A stretch of DNA of 64,000 bases. Origin: Diphasiastrum complanatum. Lineage: Eukaryota > Streptophyta > Lycopodiopsida > Lycopodiales > Lycopodiaceae. Numbering within the stretch: position 1 is the stretch's first letter; the number at the start of each line of letters is the position of its first letter. The notes under the pieces are model-generated. The model was not told the DNA's origin. It ran no database searches and saw only the letters and a program-made list of their open reading frames with translations. The position numbers were made by a program, and so were the translations under genes. The stretch is from the NCBI GenBank assembly GCA_029204225.1, contig CM055092.1, positions 22,941,005 through 23,005,004 on the forward strand, written 5' to 3'. Positions 61,150 to 64,000 of this stretch are shown here, one piece after another.

Positions 61150-63178
61150 GTGAGTGCTTTACGTAACAAATCTGATGATTGCAATACAACAATATCAAGT
61201 AGCTATAACTCGGATATCTTGACAGAAATCGAAGATATTTCTCAAGGTCGTAATATGTCAAGATCAAGTAACTATAACTGGGATATCTTGACATGAATTG
61301 AAGATATTTTTCATGATCGCAATATGTCAAGAACAAGTAGCTATAATTCGGATATCTTGATAGATGTTGAGAATGTGGTCACTTGCACTAATATATCTGC
61401 ATCAGTATATAACTTGGATATTCTTACAAGTGTGGAGGATGTTGGAGAGGCTCTTGATAACAACAAAAATAAAAGACGTCATTATGAAATCAGCATTCAA
61501 ACAAAGCGTACACCGAAATGGTCAATTTTTGCAAGTGCAAATGCATCCACTTGACGTAATTCAGATTTTTTGGAATTTGATTTTGATGAACATGATTACA
61601 CAGGCAACATATTACATGATGTTAATATGACAAACGATCTTGCAAAATTAAGATGGTCACAAGTTTATGAACTTTTGGAAGATCTACAAAGAGATCCTCA
61701 AGTAGATTCAACATCCTTTAGAACTACTCATAGTCTCAAAAGAAAATGTGTGCTTGCTTATGTTGCACCAAAAAGGACAGAATATGTTTTATCGTCAAAA
61801 AATATAAGGGAAATATTGATGCAACCATGTTGTGGTAAGTTGTGCATTCGACAAATTACCTACAAAGAATGTGAAGGCTTGCGACTAGGTGTGTGGAGAA
61901 AACAAGGAGCTGACAAGCATAATCAATTATTGCAGATGTTCAAATGTTTTTTCATAGATGAGAAAAGTCAGATGCAAAGTTTGATATTTTGGAGGAACCC
62001 GAATTGTGTTTCAAACCTACATTGGATGGTAAAGCTATCTACATAAAAGCATATCAGAATCTATTGGGAATCTCCCATGGAATGTTTTGACAAGTAATTG
62101 TTGAGGCACCTTATTCCATTGTGTACAAGTTTCATGGAAACACCGGCACATTCAAGCAACGTGGACATTCTTCAAAAGGGTTGGCCATAATGCGTTGGAT
62201 TTTGGAAAAGCATGCATTGACTCAACCACATCTGCAACATAAATCAAAAGATGGCGCTGTTATTTACGAACATCATCTCCCACTCGACATGCATAAACAT
62301 GACATCTTCAAAACTATAAACACAAAACTTAAAGACGCATGTATTTTTGAAGTTTCAAGATCCACACTCTACAAGATGTGGAAACAAGAGTTTGGACAGG
62401 TCAAGACTCCAACAAGACAAAGAATGTCCAAATGCAAAACATGTGACAACCTTAAAAATGCAATAGAGATAACTCTTGACATTAGGATGTGTGATCACTG
62501 TATTACACTGAGAGGTCATCATCTACATCATGTTTTTCGATTCTAGAAAATTGTATGCATAGTGGAAAGAAGAGTCAAGATACCATCTTGAACAGTCCTT
62601 GTGTCTTATCATTGATGGAATGGCAACAACATTACCCCGTATCAATAAGACTCCTCCTAGATTAGAGGGGAATCGATTTTTGAAAACACATGTTTGTGGG
62701 GTATTGATTAATGGATTCAAGTTGCTTTGTGATGTTTGGATTGATACCTTGCATGCTCATGATAGCAATCAAGTTGCCACATCAATAATGCGAGCAATAA
62801 GAAAGGTACAAGCATCACGTGGTAACTTACCTCTGATCTTATGTATTCAAGCTGACAATTGTTGGAGGGAGAACAAGAACAAATTTATTTTTGGTCTTTG
62901 TTGTATGTTAGTGGCACATAACATCTTCCAAAAGGTAGAAATGAGATTTCTTTTGGCTGGCCACACACATGAAGACATAGATCAGGTTTTTAGTGTCATA
63001 TTCAAGGCTTTGAAGTCCAAATCAGTTCACACAATGCCAGATATGCTAGCACGAATTGGTGAAAAGATAGGTGGTGGTCGTATCGAAAGCACTGAAGTAG
63101 AAATACTGGAATGAATGGTAGACTAGAAACAATATATAGATCCTTGTATTGCTCAAGGAAATGAAGGATTAGAAGGAC
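61150..63178 (+). pseudogene. DUF7869-like gene, right copy, 3'-truncated
   Basis: Mirror of the left gene. The segment 62599-63114 is open for 171 residues (LIIDGMATTLPRINKTPP to GHTHEDIDQVFS), longer than on the left because CGA replaces TGA at 62674-62676. Stops TGA and TAG follow near 63112-63126. Homology with the left copy ends at AGAAGGAC (63171-63178), so the last part of the gene is missing here. Confidence 0.6.
61201..61471 (+). repeat. Four degenerate 23-residue coding repeats (right)
   Basis: Mirror of 4333-4603. One unit has a TGA (GATATCTTGACATGAATTG, near 61294) not in the left copy. Confidence 0.7.
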
Positions 63179-64000
63179 GACATTGCACATTTTGGATTAC
63201 GACATTGCTCATATTTCGGAATCCGACATACAAAACCAATAACAATTTTGTGATCAAATGCAATAATAAATATATTGAAAGTGTCAATCAATGTAGCACA
63301 AAATTGCTGCTTTCGCAGACTCTCTAACTTACAAGATGAACTAAAATGTATATAAAAAACCTAATCTACTCGTTGTCGTCATGATGTCCACTCTACATGA
63401 AAACAGGCAAACAAAACACATTAGTATTTAATGATTGATTATACTAATGGTTAAGAGTGAAAACGTACGTGTTTTACAACAATAATATATGAAAAATACA
63501 CAATTTAAAGTTTCAAAGAAATTTACAAGTGGAGGATGACCCTCGCTCTTCAGTTTATCGTCTAATGCCTCGTATGATTACCTAAAGGCAAAGTCGTACT
63601 CTTCTTTGGTTGGTAGATATCCATAGTCCGCCAACTATCCATTCAATTTAAGTTGGGATTAGTTTAAGGCTAGGTTGGAGCAGCTAGTCATATGCATGAT
63701 GTAAAAGGAAATCACATGAAATCAAAGACAAACTATAAGAGTAGTTTAGATTCACTTACCATGCTTGCTTCCAAGCTCGCCTATCTGCTCAAGCCCAACT
63801 TAGGGTTGCCTATTCCATGCATCCTAGTGGCCGCGACATCTCTTTGAATCTTGTATTTATCTGGTGTTCTTTCATCGTTTTTTACATTGTTCCAATCAGA
63901 CCTTGAACACCAGTGGGGTTTGGATTGCCTGTCCCTATAAGCTCGTCGTGCTATATCATGACGATGTCTAATCCACAAGCTCATATGCTTATGAATTTCC
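63179..64000 (-). other. Right flank, possible unidentified gene
   Basis: Unique sequence outside the inverted repeat. Minus-strand frames at 63781-63984 (SLWIRHRHDIARRAYRDRQS, basic) and about 63530-63640 (LPTKEEYDFAFR, EALDDKLKSEGHPPL) could be exons of one gene running out of the window. I do not recognise the family. Nothing else was seen. Confidence 0.3.

Overview
The window looks like land-plant nuclear DNA made almost entirely of decayed transposable elements. The signs are Ty1/copia and Ty3/gypsy pol remnants, plant-type primer-binding sites (TGGTATCAGAGC and TGGCRCC types), CCCTAAA telomeric repeats, GT-AG intron-like sequences, and fragments of two plant genes (eIF4E and a U-box/ARM E3 ligase). 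There is no bacterial or organellar gene arrangement, and no tRNA, rRNA or CRISPR was seen. I cannot name the species. No gene in the window looks intact.

The main feature is a very large imperfect inverted repeat. The left arm (about 2627-28087) and right arm (about 37293-63178) are reverse complements, near 95 percent alike by eye where I compared them. They surround a 9.2-kb single-copy spacer (28088-37292). Paired positions add up to 65.27-65.81 kb, and each change in that sum marks an indel.

From the outside inwards each arm holds: (1) a DUF7869-like gene transcribed outwards, with N-terminal 23-residue repeats; (2) gypsy element G1, a 5'-truncated gag end, two retropepsin-like segments, RT, RNase H and integrase, then a noncoding block of repeated GCGAAAAA/TTCGC motifs and a long extra 3' ORF (ORF3) with a coiled coil, broken by a copia LTR fragment; (3) a gypsy LTR and PBS leading into G2, a shortened relative with three CCHC knuckles in gag, PR-RT-RH deleted, then integrase, the same motif block and ORF3; (4) a chimera of two copia elements (A and B) with a 3' LTR; (5) two unidentified host-like genes, one with an apparent intron; (6) microsatellites, with a telomeric repeat patch in the left arm only; (7) the reverse transcriptase of a third gypsy element, G3.

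The spacer holds the 5' LTR and PBS of a gypsy element, a stretch without clear genes, a copia gag fragment next to an eIF4E 5' fragment, low-complexity and G-rich repeats, a U-box/ARM fragment, and G3 gag and protease. G3 runs without a break from the spacer into the right arm, while the left arm starts inside G3 RT. At the other end the DUF7869-like gene runs past the left-arm boundary but stops at the right-arm boundary. This opposite truncation is what fold-back or breakage-fusion rearrangement would leave. The window is flanked on the left by an antisense copia pol remnant and on the right by an unidentified region.
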